Below, piece by piece: positions 38,498-47,548 of a stretch of DNA of 64,000 bases (position 1 is the first letter of the stretch; each line of letters begins with the position of its first letter). The translations under genes and the position numbers were made by a program. The stretch is taken from the NCBI GenBank assembly GCA_016208015.1, contig JACQYW010000013.1:62001-126000 (forward strand), given 5' to 3'. Under the pieces are notes generated by a model. The model was given only the letters and a program-made list of their open reading frames with translations. It had not been told where the DNA came from and did no database searches. The DNA comes from Nitrosomonadales bacterium (GTDB taxonomy: Bacteria > Pseudomonadota > Gammaproteobacteria > Burkholderiales > Gallionellaceae).

Positions 38498-38602
38498 GAT
38501 AACGTCTCCATCTGATTGACACTCGCAAGTGCCGCGCGGAGAATCCCCTACGGGTTCTTTGTCCGGCAACGAGTGCCCTTGGCTTCAGACTGGGAGGTAG
38601 TA

Positions 38603-41092
38603 ATGAGCAGCAAGGCGGCGCCGCAGCATCGCAGTGCGGGCATGAGCAAGGAGGCGATCATGGTCTCGCTTGCCGATCATTTGATCTATTCCAACAGCAA
38701 GTATCCCATCAACGCAACGACGCGCGACTGGTTTCAGACGGCAGCCTATAGCGTGCGTGATCGGCTTGTCGAACGCTGGATGGAGACCATGCAGCGTTAT
38801 TACGAACAAGACCCCAAGCGTATCTACTACCTGTCGCTGGAATTCCTGATGGGACGCACCTTGAGCAACGCGATGCTCAATCTGGGCATGGATGAGCAGG
38901 CTAAAGCTGCACTTTACGAACTGGGACAGAACTTCGAGGTGGTCGCTGGGATCGAGTCCGACGCGGCGCTGGGGAACGGTGGCTTGGGACGGCTGGCGGC
39001 CTGTTTCCTCGATTCCATGGCGACCCTCAACTTGCCTTGCTACGGCTACGGCATCCGCTACGAATACGGCATGTTCCGCCAAAACATCGAGAACGGCATC
39101 CAGATGGAGCATCCCGACAACTGGTTGCGCTATGGCAATCCGTGGGAATTCCCGCGCCCCGAGTTGCTGTATCCGGTGAAGTTCTACGGCAACGTGGTGG
39201 AGTACAAGCACGAAGACGGTCTGCTGCGCCATCACTGGGTCGACACCGACGATGTGATGGCGATGGCTTACGATACCCCGGTTCCCGGCTACGGCGGCAG
39301 GACGGTCAACAACATGCGCCTGTGGGCGGCGAAATCCTCGCGCGATTTCGAACTGCGCTATTTCAATCAGGGCGACTACATCCAGGCGGTCGCCGACAAG
39401 AACGAATCGGAGAACCTGTCCAAGGTGCTCTATCCGAACGACACCACCGAGATGGGGCGCGAGTTGCGCCTGAAACAGCAGTATTTCTTCGTCAGCGCTT
39501 CCCTGCAGGACATGCTGTTCCGTTACAAGAAGAACCATGAGAGCTGGATGCAACTGCCGGACAAACTCGCGGTGCAATTGAACGACACCCATCCTTCCAT
39601 CGCGGTGGCCGAGATGATGCGTCTGCTGGTCGATGTGCATCATTTGACCTGGGATGAGGCATGGGGGCTGTGCACCCGTATCTTCTCCTATACCAACCAC
39701 ACGCTGATGCCGGAAGCGCTGGAGACCTGGCCGGTGGCGATGTTCGAGACGCTGTTGCCGCGCCATTTGCAGATCATCTACGAGATCAACCATCGATTCC
39801 TGCAGCAAGTGATGCACCAGTTCCCCGGCGACGGCGAACTGCTGCGTCGCCTCTCCATCATCGACGAGGGCAACGGGCGCCGTTTGCGCATGTCGCATCT
39901 CGCCATTGTCGGCAGCCACACAGTGAACGGGGTCGCGGCCCTGCACACCGAATTGATGAAGCGCACCATCTTCGCCGACTTCGAGCGCATCACGCCGGGC
40001 AAGATCATCAATCTGACCAATGGCGTCACCCCCCGCCGCTGGTTGAACCAGGCCAATCCGGGGCTGGCGCGGCTGATCACGGAACGCATCGGCAAGGACT
40101 GGCTGACAGAACTCGACCAATTGAAGAAACTGCGCGCGTATGCCGACGATACCCTGTTCCAGCAACAGTTCCATGCCGTCAAGCAGGCGAACAAGGAGCG
40201 TCTCGCCGACATGATCTGCAGGCAACTCGACATCCAGATCGATACTTCCTCGCTGTTCGACATCCAGATCAAGCGTATCCACGAATACAAGCGGCAGTTG
40301 CTCAATCTGCTGCATGTCATCACGCTGTACAACCGCATGCGCTCAGGCACCCATCCCGATATCGTGCCGCGCACGGTCATCATCGCGGGCAAGGCGGCGC
40401 CGGGATATGCCATGGCAAAACAGATCATCCGGCTGGTCAACGATATCGCCGACATCGTCAACAACGACCAGCAGGTCGGCGGCAGGCTGAAGCTGGTGTT
40501 CATCCCCAATTACGATGTCTCCAACGCCGAGCGCATCGTGCCGGCGGCCGATCTTTCCGAGCAGATATCCACCGCCGGCACCGAGGCTTCCGGCACCGGC
40601 AATATGAAACTGGCGCTGAACGGAGCGCTGACCATCGGCACGCTGGACGGCGCCAACATCGAGATCCGCGACGAGGTGGGGGCGGAGAATTTCTTCCTGT
40701 TCGGCATGACTGCGGACGAGGTCGAGCAGACGCGCCGCAAGGGCTACCGTCCCATGGACCATTACCGCAACAACCCCGAGTTGAAGCAGGCGCTGGACAT
40801 GCTCGCCGCCGGCTATTTTTGTCCGGAAGAACCCACGCGCTATCAGGGCGTGGTCGATTCATTGCTCAAGCACGGCGACGGATTCATGTTGCTGGCGGAT
40901 TACGCATCCTACGTTGCCTGTCAGGACAAGGTGGGCGAGTTATATCGCGACCGGCAGGAATGGACTAAACGCGCCATCCTCAATGTCGCCGGAATGGGCA
41001 GGTTCTCCAGCGACCGTACCATCCGCGAATATGCCGAGCGGGTCTGGCGTGTCGAATCGGTGGAGCCCCGGGCGAAGGCGGATAACACATGA
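38603..41092 (+). CDS. glgP: Glycogen/maltodextrin phosphorylase
   Basis: An 829-residue GT35 enzyme that phosphorolyses alpha-1,4-glucan to glucose-1-phosphate. It has the typical N-terminal segment (YYLSLEFLMGRTLSNAMLNLG, AALGNGGLGRLAACFLDS) and the PLP-binding stretch EASGTGNMKLALNGALTIGTLDGANIEI, with the lysine of GNMKLALNG as Schiff-base residue. The ATG follows GGGAGGTAG. It overlaps glk by four bases, so the two form a glucan-use unit; the synthesis genes (glgA, glgB, glgC) are not in this window. Confidence 0.96.
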   Translation: MSSKAAPQHRSAGMSKEAIMVSLADHLIYSNSKYPINATTRDWFQTAAYSVRDRLVERWMETMQRYYEQDPKRIYYLSLEFLMGRTLSNAMLNLGMDEQAKAALYELGQNFEVVAGIESDAALGNGGLGRLAACFLDSMATLNLPCYGYGIRYEYGMFRQNIENGIQMEHPDNWLRYGNPWEFPRPELLYPVKFYGNVVEYKHEDGLLRHHWVDTDDVMAMAYDTPVPGYGGRTVNNMRLWAAKSSRDFELRYFNQGDYIQAVADKNESENLSKVLYPNDTTEMGRELRLKQQYFFVSASLQDMLFRYKKNHESWMQLPDKLAVQLNDTHPSIAVAEMMRLLVDVHHLTWDEAWGLCTRIFSYTNHTLMPEALETWPVAMFETLLPRHLQIIYEINHRFLQQVMHQFPGDGELLRRLSIIDEGNGRRLRMSHLAIVGSHTVNGVAALHTELMKRTIFADFERITPGKIINLTNGVTPRRWLNQANPGLARLITERIGKDWLTELDQLKKLRAYADDTLFQQQFHAVKQANKERLADMICRQLDIQIDTSSLFDIQIKRIHEYKRQLLNLLHVITLYNRMRSGTHPDIVPRTVIIAGKAAPGYAMAKQIIRLVNDIADIVNNDQQVGGRLKLVFIPNYDVSNAERIVPAADLSEQISTAGTEASGTGNMKLALNGALTIGTLDGANIEIRDEVGAENFFLFGMTADEVEQTRRKGYRPMDHYRNNPELKQALDMLAAGYFCPEEPTRYQGVVDSLLKHGDGFMLLADYASYVACQDKVGELYRDRQEWTKRAILNVAGMGRFSSDRTIREYAERVWRVESVEPRAKADNT

Positions 41093-42075
41093 GTCTGGTC
41101 ATCGCGGGAGACATCGGGGGAACCAAGACCAGACTGGCGATCGTCGAGGTCGGCGACACGCAGGTGCGTATCGAACGCGAGGCCGAGTTTCCGAGCCGCA
41201 GTTTCGCCACCTTCGAAGCCTTGTTGGCGGATTTTCTGAGGGACGCGCAAACGCCCGAGCATGCAGCCTTTGGCATCGCCGGGCCGGTGCTGGGCAGGGC
41301 GGTGCGCACCACCAACCTGCCCTGGTATATCGAGGCCGATGTCCTGCAGCAGCGCTTCGGTTTCAAGAGTTGCGCGCTGCTCAACGATCTGGAGGCGATG
41401 GCCCATGGTTTGCCTGCGCTGGGTGGGATGGATCTGCTGACCTTGCAGCAGGGCGAACCGGGAGCGCACGGCAACGCTGCCGTCATCGCTGCCGGAACGG
41501 GGCTGGGCGAGGCCGGATTGTTCTGGGACGGATTGCGGCATCATCCCTATGCGACCGAAGGCGGACACAGCAGCTTCAGCCCGCAGGACGAGGTCGAGAT
41601 GGAGTTGCTGCGCTATCTGCAGCGGCGCTACGCCCATGTCAGCTGGGAGCGTGTCGTTTCCGGCATGGGGCTGCTCGACCTGCATGATTTCTTGCGTATC
41701 CATCGCAAGGCCGCTTTGCCGCCGTGGCTGGCGGAAGAGATGCGTTCCGGTGATGCCGCAGCGGCCATCTCGCGTGCCGCTCTGGCGGGGAGCGACGATG
41801 TCTGCGTCGAGACTCTCGATCGTTTTGTGCAACTGTACGGAGCCGAGGCCGGCAATCTCGCCTTGAAAACCATGAGCCGGGGCGGTTTGTATGTGGGCGG
41901 CGGGATCGCCCCGAAGATATTGCCGTTGCTGCAACGCGATGCTTTCCTGCAAGCTTTTCTGAGCAAAGGCCGCATGCGCCATGTGCTGGAAGCGATGCCG
42001 GTGCGGGTGATCCTGAACGACCGCGCCACCCTCTACGGACCCGCACTATGCGCGGGTCGGCATGAGGCGGCCTGA
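41089..42075 (+). CDS. glk: Glucokinase
   Basis: A 328-residue Glk of the bacterial ASKHA type, phosphorylating glucose with ATP. The phosphate loop is AGDIGGTKTRLAIVE at the N-terminus; FGIAGPVLG and NDLEAMAHGL (substrate Asn-Asp) follow; then AAGTGLGEAGLFW and EGGHSSFSP. GGLYVGGGIAPKILP is the adenosine motif. It is translationally coupled to glgP, which makes sense because debranched glucan also gives free glucose. Confidence 0.95.
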   Translation: MSLVIAGDIGGTKTRLAIVEVGDTQVRIEREAEFPSRSFATFEALLADFLRDAQTPEHAAFGIAGPVLGRAVRTTNLPWYIEADVLQQRFGFKSCALLNDLEAMAHGLPALGGMDLLTLQQGEPGAHGNAAVIAAGTGLGEAGLFWDGLRHHPYATEGGHSSFSPQDEVEMELLRYLQRRYAHVSWERVVSGMGLLDLHDFLRIHRKAALPPWLAEEMRSGDAAAAISRAALAGSDDVCVETLDRFVQLYGAEAGNLALKTMSRGGLYVGGGIAPKILPLLQRDAFLQAFLSKGRMRHVLEAMPVRVILNDRATLYGPALCAGRHEAA

Positions 42076-42203
42076 GTAGTTGAGTTGTTTGTATTGTTAC
42101 CCAGCGAACATTGTGGCACGATGCGCGTACACCTTTCCGGCAGGGCATAGGGAAGGACTATTGGGGGAAGATAGTGGCATTGCGCAATCAAAAGGGAGCA
42201 GTA

Positions 42204-44252
42204 ATGGGGAGGGTGCTCGATAGTTTCAGGCGTTTTACGCTGGGCCGCTTGCTCATTCTGCTTTCCCTTCTCGCGGCGACAATCGCATTTGTACTTATAT
42301 TCTTTCTGTCCGAGGTGGTGCGCGACCGCGCCATTCACGAATTGGCGCGGGACGATGCGCGGCAGACTTCCAAACTGGTGTTCCAGAGCCTCTATTCCGC
42401 CATGCGCAAGGGCTGGAACAAGGAGGAAATCAACGATTCCATCCAGCGTCTGAATATGACCTTTCCCGATCTGCAGATACGCGTCTATCGGGGCGAGATC
42501 GTTGCCAGCCAGTTCGGCATGATGCGGGGCGAGAGCGAGCAGATCCGGCACGATGTCGCGCTGTCGCAGGCCTTGCAAAGCGGGGCGGATGCGATGACTT
42601 TCCCATCCAAGGATTCCATCCGGTATCTCTTCCCGGTCGTGGCGACCTCGGAATGTCTGGTTTGCCACACAAAATCGCATGTGGGTGCCGTGCACGGGGT
42701 GATCGACATCACTTATCCGATCACTTCGCTGAAGGTGTCGTTTGACGAGGTGATCAATACCATCGTCGCTTATACCCTGCTCACGATCGCGCTGGTGTTC
42801 GCCATCCTTTACCTGAAGCTGCGCTATCTGGTCGTGCTCCCGATCGCCAAGCTCGTCGGGGTGATGCGCAGCGTGACGCTGGATATGGACCTGAATCGGC
42901 GCGTCAGCGACGGCAACTGGCTGATCGAGCTCAAACATCTGGCCGAATACTTCAATCATCTGTTACAGACGGTGCAGGAATACAACGCCAGGCTGGAAGA
43001 GTTGTCGGTGCGCGACCCGCTGACCGGACTGTATAACCGGCGCAAGTTCCACGAGTTCATGCGCTACGAGATCATCCGCGCCGAACGGCATGTGCAGGGC
43101 TTTTCGGTGATCATGATCGATCTGGACAACTTCAAGTATATCAACGACACGTTCGGTCACCCGATCGGCGACATGGTGCTCAAGGAACTGACTGCGATGC
43201 TGACCGAGGGGTTGCGCAAGGGTGACGTGCTGGCGCGCATGGGCGGCGACGAGTTCGCCATCATCCTGCCGGAAACACCGGCCGCCAACGGTCTGCTGGT
43301 GGCCAATAAACTGCATCAGGCATTGGCCGGACGCGAATTCGAATTGCCGGTCGGCAAGATACGTTCCACCGCCAGTTTCAGTCTGGTCAGTTATCCCGAG
43401 GACGGCAAGACCGAGGATGCCATCTACTCCGCGATGGATGTAGTGCTGTACAAGGCCAAGATGCATGGCAAGAATCAGGTGATGACGGCCGAGTCGGACG
43501 AAGATCGCAGCATGATGACCATCTTCAAACAGGGCGATTTCCTGCGCAATGCTTTGCGCGAGGATCGTATCGAAGCCTTTTTGCAACCCATCATTGAGCT
43601 GAAGAGCAATGCGGTGACGGCTTATGAGGTGCTGGTGCGCATACGCGATGGCGAGACCATCATTCCGGCGGGCGAATTCATCGAGGTAGCTGAGGAACTC
43701 GGCATGGCGCAGGAACTCGACCGCGAGGTGTTCCGCAAGGGCCTGGCGCATTACGCCCTGATCTCCAGAAAAAATCCGCAGGCCAAGATGTTCTTCAATC
43801 TGTTCCCGCGCAGTTTCAGCGATATCGAGTGGGTGCGCGGTATTCCAGCGCTGGTACGGGCAGCAGGGGTGCCGTGCGAGAACATCGTGCTGGAGATCAC
43901 CGAACGCGAAGCACTGCCGAACTTGACGCAGGTGCGCGCGGTGATCGAAGAGTTGCGCGAGAGCAGGATCGCCGTGGCGCTGGACGATTTCGGCAGCGGT
44001 TTCTCGTCTTTCCTCTATCTGAAATACCTGGAGATCGACTACGTCAAGATCGAGGGCAGCTTCGTGCGCCAGATCGTCGCCGACGAGCGCGACCGCATCA
44101 TGGTCGCGCACATCAACAGCATGGCGCACGAATTTGGCTTGAAGACGGTGGCCGAGTTCGTCGAGGACGAAATGACCGCGAAGATGCTCGCCGAGATCGG
44201 TGTGGACTACGCACAGGGCTACTACTTCGGACGTCCCGCACGTCCGGAATGA
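42204..44252 (+). CDS. GGDEF-EAL protein with periplasmic CXXCH (heme c-type) sensor domain
   Basis: A 682-residue inner-membrane c-di-GMP enzyme. Helix 1 (about residues 13-36) and helix 2 (186-204) enclose a periplasmic domain containing CLVCH at 151-155, the covalent heme c attachment motif, late in a Tll0287/DUF3365-like domain. A HAMP-like linker follows, then GGDEF (RMGGDEF at 347-351; FKYIND; RKGD inhibitory site) and EAL (EVLVR 475-479, NLFPRSF, EITERE, DDFGSGF, AEFVE). Both catalytic halves look intact, so it may make or break c-di-GMP depending on heme state. The ATG follows GGGAGCAGTA. Confidence 0.9.
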   Translation: MGRVLDSFRRFTLGRLLILLSLLAATIAFVLIFFLSEVVRDRAIHELARDDARQTSKLVFQSLYSAMRKGWNKEEINDSIQRLNMTFPDLQIRVYRGEIVASQFGMMRGESEQIRHDVALSQALQSGADAMTFPSKDSIRYLFPVVATSECLVCHTKSHVGAVHGVIDITYPITSLKVSFDEVINTIVAYTLLTIALVFAILYLKLRYLVVLPIAKLVGVMRSVTLDMDLNRRVSDGNWLIELKHLAEYFNHLLQTVQEYNARLEELSVRDPLTGLYNRRKFHEFMRYEIIRAERHVQGFSVIMIDLDNFKYINDTFGHPIGDMVLKELTAMLTEGLRKGDVLARMGGDEFAIILPETPAANGLLVANKLHQALAGREFELPVGKIRSTASFSLVSYPEDGKTEDAIYSAMDVVLYKAKMHGKNQVMTAESDEDRSMMTIFKQGDFLRNALREDRIEAFLQPIIELKSNAVTAYEVLVRIRDGETIIPAGEFIEVAEELGMAQELDREVFRKGLAHYALISRKNPQAKMFFNLFPRSFSDIEWVRGIPALVRAAGVPCENIVLEITEREALPNLTQVRAVIEELRESRIAVALDDFGSGFSSFLYLKYLEIDYVKIEGSFVRQIVADERDRIMVAHINSMAHEFGLKTVAEFVEDEMTAKMLAEIGVDYAQGYYFGRPARPE

Positions 44253-44353
44253 TGCACAGCGCGGGTGCGCTGTGCGACATCCGAGTGCATCATCCGCCGA
44301 CATTTTTCCTGGCTCGGCGGCACAATCCCTTCTGAATCAACATCAAAACATTT

Positions 44354-44369
44354 TGGCACGGGGCTTGCT
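44354..44369 (+). promoter_or_regulatory. Sigma-54 promoter (-24/-12) of the small RNA
   Basis: TGGCACGGGGCTTGCT, a full match to the TGGCACG-N4-TTGCW consensus, with GG and GC 10 bases apart. Transcription would start near 44380. No protein gene starts within reach before the terminator at 44434. Confidence 0.8.
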
Positions 44370-44379
44370 GATAAACAGG

Positions 44380-44462
44380 TGAAGGCGATCACGGGCCTCC
44401 CCGCCCACCGCTTTCATGTTTCTCCTCCTGTTTCGGGCATCCTCGCGGATGCCCGTTTTTTT
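44380..44462 (+). ncRNA. Candidate sigma-54-dependent small RNA with anti-SD loop
   Basis: About 83 nt between a consensus sigma-54 promoter and a perfect intrinsic terminator. The 5' part can fold by GGTG/CACC and GGGC/GCCC pairing (44379-44409). A single-stranded pyrimidine-rich linker (44410-44433) contains CTCCTCC at 44422-44428, the complement of a Shine-Dalgarno sequence. The terminator stem closes the 3' end with seven T. There is no convincing reading frame in it. The architecture is that of an Hfq-type trans-acting RNA under nitrogen or other enhancer-dependent control; targets and expression are inference. Confidence 0.6.
44434..44462 (+). terminator. Intrinsic terminator of the small RNA
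   Basis: CGGGCATCC-tcgc-GGATGCCCG, a perfect 9-bp stem followed by TTTTTTT. It lies 170 bases after the GGDEF-EAL gene and could also end that transcript. Confidence 0.9.
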
Positions 44463-44480
44463 GGAGCTTGTACGGCAGGC

Positions 44481-44486
44481 TATAAT
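44481..44486 (+). promoter_or_regulatory. Candidate -10 of the ABC exporter gene
   Basis: TATAAT followed by GCCCGCTG, 28 bases before the ATG at 44515. No good -35 at the right distance. If used, the upstream in-frame ATG at 44485 would be excluded as a start. Confidence 0.4.
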
Positions 44487-44514
44487 GCCCGCTGTTATTT
44501 ATTGCTGTTCCCAG

Positions 44515-46293
44515 ATGAGACACTATTCGCACACTCCCTCCGCCGAAACCCGCACCGATTGGAAAGTCATACGCAGCCTGCTGCCCTATCTGCTCGAATT
44601 CAAATGGCGGGTGGCGGTGGTGATCCTGCTGCTGGTATTGGCCAAGCTGGCCAACGTGGTCGTTCCGCTGGCGCTCAAGGAGATCGTGGATGCGGTGAGC
44701 CAGCCGCAGGCGATGCTGGTGCTGCCGGTGTTCCTCATCATGGGGTACGGTCTGTTGCGTCTGTTCAGCACCCTGTTCGGCGAATTGCGCGATGCCTTGT
44801 TCGCCAAAGTGACGCAGCGCGCCATCCGCCGCGTGGCACTGCAAGTGTTCGAACATCTGCACAACCTGAGTCTGCGCTTCCATCTGGAGCGGCAGACCGG
44901 CGGCGTGTCGCGCGACATCGAGCGCGGCACGCGCGGCATCAGCTTCCTGCTCACTTTTCTGCTGTTCAATATCCTGCCGACGCTGCTGGAGATCGTGTTG
45001 GTCGCGGCGATCCTGTTCGTCAAATACGATCCGTGGTTCGCCATCATCACCTTTGCCACGCTGGTGCTCTATATAGCCTTCACGCTGATCGTCACCGAAT
45101 GGCGCATGGTGTTCCGCCGCACCATGAACGATATGGATTCCAGGGCCAACACGCGCGCCATCGACAGTCTGATCAATTACGAGACGGTGAAGTATTTCGG
45201 CAATGAGCGCTACGAGGTGGCGCGTTACGACGACCAGATGCAACGCTGGGAAGTCTCGGCCGTCCGTAACCAGACCTCGCTGGCAACGCTTAATGCGGGG
45301 CAGAGCATCATCATCGCGGTCGGCGTCACCCTGCTCATGTTGCTGGCTGCGGACGGGGTGGTGAAGGGCACCATGAGCGTGGGCGATCTGGTGTTGGTCA
45401 ACGTGTTCATGCTGCAGCTCTATATGCCGCTGCATTTCCTCGGTTTCGTCTACCGCGAGATCAAGAACGCGCTGGCCGATATGGAAAAGATGTTCCGTCT
45501 GCTGGACGAGAACCGCGAGATCGCGGATGCGCCCGGTGCCCAGGCGCTGAGGCTGGTGCAGGCAGCGGTGCGCTTCGAGCATGTCGGCTTCCATTACGAT
45601 CCGGCGCGCGAGATCTTGCATGACGTGAGTTTCGACATCCCGAGCGGGCATACCGTGGCGGTGGTGGGGGCGAGCGGGGCGGGCAAGTCCACCCTGTCGC
45701 GGCTATTGTTCCGTTTCTATGATGTGAATGCGGGCGGTATCTCGATCGACGGGCAGGATATCCGTTCCGTGGCACAGGCCAGCCTGCGTGCGGCCATCGG
45801 CATCGTGCCGCAGGACACCGTGCTGTTCAACGACACCATCTATTACAACATCGCCTACGGCCGCCCGGATGCGACGCGCGAGGAAGTGGTCGCGGCGGCG
45901 CAGTCGGCGCATATCCATACTTTCATCGAGTCACTGCCGCAGGGCTATGACTCTATGGTGGGCGAACGCGGGCTGAAGCTTTCCGGCGGCGAGAAACAAC
46001 GCGTCGCCATTGCCCGTGCCATCCTGAAGAATCCGGCAATACTGATCTTCGACGAGGCGACCTCGGCACTGGATTCCAAGTCGGAAAAGGCCATTCAGGA
46101 CGAGTTGCGCAGCATCGCGCAGAACCGCACTACATTGGTCATCGCTCACCGCTTGTCGACCGTGGTGGATGCCCAGCAGATACTGGTGATGGACCAGGGG
46201 CGCATCATCGAGCGCGGCAACCACCGTGAATTGCTGGAAAAACAAGGTGTGTATGCGCAGATGTGGGCGCTGCAGCAACAGGAAGAACATTAG
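44515..46293 (+). CDS. ABC exporter, Atm1/HMT1 (iron-sulfur/heavy-metal) family
   Basis: A 592-residue half-transporter: six membrane helices in about residues 20-310, then an ATPase with Walker A GASGAGKST, signature LSGGEKQRVAIARAI, Walker B ILIFDEATSALD and the switch His in VIAHRLST. Segments HLHNLSLRFHLERQTGGVSRDIERGTRGI and NYETVKYFGNERYEVARYD are the Atm1-family substrate-pocket and linker features, linked to glutathione-bound metal or persulfide export. It probably acts as a homodimer in the inner membrane. The ribosome site is weak; the ATG at 44485 is an alternative. It lies close to the ars genes but on a separate unit. Confidence 0.88.
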   Translation: MRHYSHTPSAETRTDWKVIRSLLPYLLEFKWRVAVVILLLVLAKLANVVVPLALKEIVDAVSQPQAMLVLPVFLIMGYGLLRLFSTLFGELRDALFAKVTQRAIRRVALQVFEHLHNLSLRFHLERQTGGVSRDIERGTRGISFLLTFLLFNILPTLLEIVLVAAILFVKYDPWFAIITFATLVLYIAFTLIVTEWRMVFRRTMNDMDSRANTRAIDSLINYETVKYFGNERYEVARYDDQMQRWEVSAVRNQTSLATLNAGQSIIIAVGVTLLMLLAADGVVKGTMSVGDLVLVNVFMLQLYMPLHFLGFVYREIKNALADMEKMFRLLDENREIADAPGAQALRLVQAAVRFEHVGFHYDPAREILHDVSFDIPSGHTVAVVGASGAGKSTLSRLLFRFYDVNAGGISIDGQDIRSVAQASLRAAIGIVPQDTVLFNDTIYYNIAYGRPDATREEVVAAAQSAHIHTFIESLPQGYDSMVGERGLKLSGGEKQRVAIARAILKNPAILIFDEATSALDSKSEKAIQDELRSIAQNRTTLVIAHRLSTVVDAQQILVMDQGRIIERGNHRELLEKQGVYAQMWALQQQEEH

Positions 46294-46380
46294 TGTTTTT
46301 GCCACATGCCTTGATTTATTTGGGATTTATGGGGTATCCTGCCCGTCATCCGTAGTTTGTTGATAGTCTTAGAGGGATAT

Positions 46381-47289
46381 ATGCGCAAAAGAATCGTACT
46401 GCTGTCGTTATTGAGCCAGGTAATGCTGGCCCATGCCGCGGGCGACGGCAGCACCGCCGCTCCGGTGCGCGACGATGCGTTCGTCAATGCTGCATTGCAT
46501 AAAGCCACTATGCCAAGGCTGGGGTCGGCCATCGCCCTGATCTATGACGAGCAGGGCGAGCGCCCTTTGTATTCCAAGAATGCGGATGCGGTGGTGCCTA
46601 TCGCCTCCATCACCAAACTGATGACCGCGATGGTCATTCTGGATGCGAATCTGCCGCTGGATGAACCGATCAGCATCGAATCCGAAGACCGTGACCGCGT
46701 GAAGGGCTCACGTTCGCGCATGCGCAACGGCATGACGCTGACTCGCGGCGAGCTGTTGAAACTGGCACTGATGGCCTCCGAGAATCAGGCGGCGGCAGCG
46801 CTGGCGCGCACTTATCCCGGCGGTACGCATGTCGCATTGGCGATGATGAATGCCAAGGCGCGCGAACTGGGGCTGAATTCCACACGCTTCTACGATCCCA
46901 CCGGACTGGACAGCGATAACGTCTCCACCGCGCGGGAGCTGGTAAAGATGGTGATGGCGGCGCAGAGCTACGAGCTGATCCATCAATACAGCACATCGCA
47001 TTCCCATACCGTGAACGTGGATGGGCGCCGGACTTTGCGTTTCAGCAACACCAATCCGCTGGTACGCAGCGCCTCCTGGGATATCGGCCTGAGCAAGACC
47101 GGCTATATCAGCGAAGCGGGCCGTTGCCTGGTGATGCAGGCGAAGATATTGAATCGCCCGGTAGTCATCGTGCTGCTGGACTCATGGGGCAAACGCACCC
47201 GCGTCGGCGATGCCAACCGCGTCAAGCAATGGATGGAGAACGCGGTAGCGCGCTCGTTGCGACAGGCCAGTCACCGCACCGTCAACTAA
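46381..47289 (+). CDS. pbpG: D-alanyl-D-alanine endopeptidase (PBP7 family)
   Basis: A 302-residue periplasmic peptidoglycan endopeptidase of the S11 family. After a signal peptide (MRKRIVLLSLLSQVMLAHAAG) the catalytic SITKL (SxxK) lies near residue 77, ASENQAAAAL (SxN) near 137 and SKTGYISEAG (KTG) near 239. It cuts D-Ala-mDAP cross-links during wall growth. The ATG at 46381 has AGAGGG upstream; an in-frame ATG 24 bases earlier would spoil the signal peptide. A strong terminator follows. Confidence 0.92.
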   Translation: MRKRIVLLSLLSQVMLAHAAGDGSTAAPVRDDAFVNAALHKATMPRLGSAIALIYDEQGERPLYSKNADAVVPIASITKLMTAMVILDANLPLDEPISIESEDRDRVKGSRSRMRNGMTLTRGELLKLALMASENQAAAALARTYPGGTHVALAMMNAKARELGLNSTRFYDPTGLDSDNVSTARELVKMVMAAQSYELIHQYSTSHSHTVNVDGRRTLRFSNTNPLVRSASWDIGLSKTGYISEAGRCLVMQAKILNRPVVIVLLDSWGKRTRVGDANRVKQWMENAVARSLRQASHRTVN

Positions 47290-47307
47290 AAGCCGGGACA
47301 GACAACA

Positions 47308-47338
47308 CAAAGGGGGGCGAAAGCCCCCCTTTTCTTTT
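47308..47338 (+). terminator. Terminator after pbpG
   Basis: AAAGGGGGGC-gaaa-GCCCCCCTTT followed by TCTTTT. It is a strong intrinsic terminator for pbpG and perhaps also for the tiny minus-strand gene that faces it. Confidence 0.9.
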
Positions 47339-47341
47339 GGG

Positions 47342-47422
47342 TCATTTGCGCGGCCAACGTATCGCAATGACGACCACGGCGACCAGTACGGCCAGAATGA
47401 TCAACTCCACGAACATGAACAT
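47342..47422 (-). CDS. Candidate 26-residue single-pass membrane microprotein
   Basis: The minus strand encodes MFMFVELIILAVLVAVVVIA followed by IRWPRK and a stop: one hydrophobic helix with a basic end, which by the positive-inside rule puts the C-terminus in the cytoplasm. A GGGGAA lies four bases before the ATG (47416 is an alternative start). The terminator between it and pbpG could end its message. It resembles regulatory membrane micropeptides but matches no family I know. The region otherwise holds nothing until the ars operator. Confidence 0.4.
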   Translation of the reverse strand: MFMFVELIILAVLVAVVVIAIRWPRK

Positions 47423-47524
47423 GTGATTCCCCGAGAACGATCTGCGCTGACACGCAGTTGATTTCGGGATGCTAACACGGGGTATTTCACGGATTGGTCG
47501 CCACCCACGGTTGCGACCGGTTTA

Positions 47525-47548
47525 ACATTTCTATAATATTGGAAATGT
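47525..47548. promoter_or_regulatory. ArsR operator overlapping the ars -10 element
   Basis: ACATTTC-N10-GAAATGT, a perfect 7-bp inverted repeat whose spacer starts with TATAAT (47532-47537). Repressor binding would cover the promoter. The arsR start is 22 bases downstream. Confidence 0.7.

Noticed and set aside
42114..42130. A third TGGCACG upstream of the GGDEF-EAL gene as a sigma-54 promoter
   Set aside because: The position 10 bases after GG is GT, not GC, and TTGC is absent. Only the -24 half matches.
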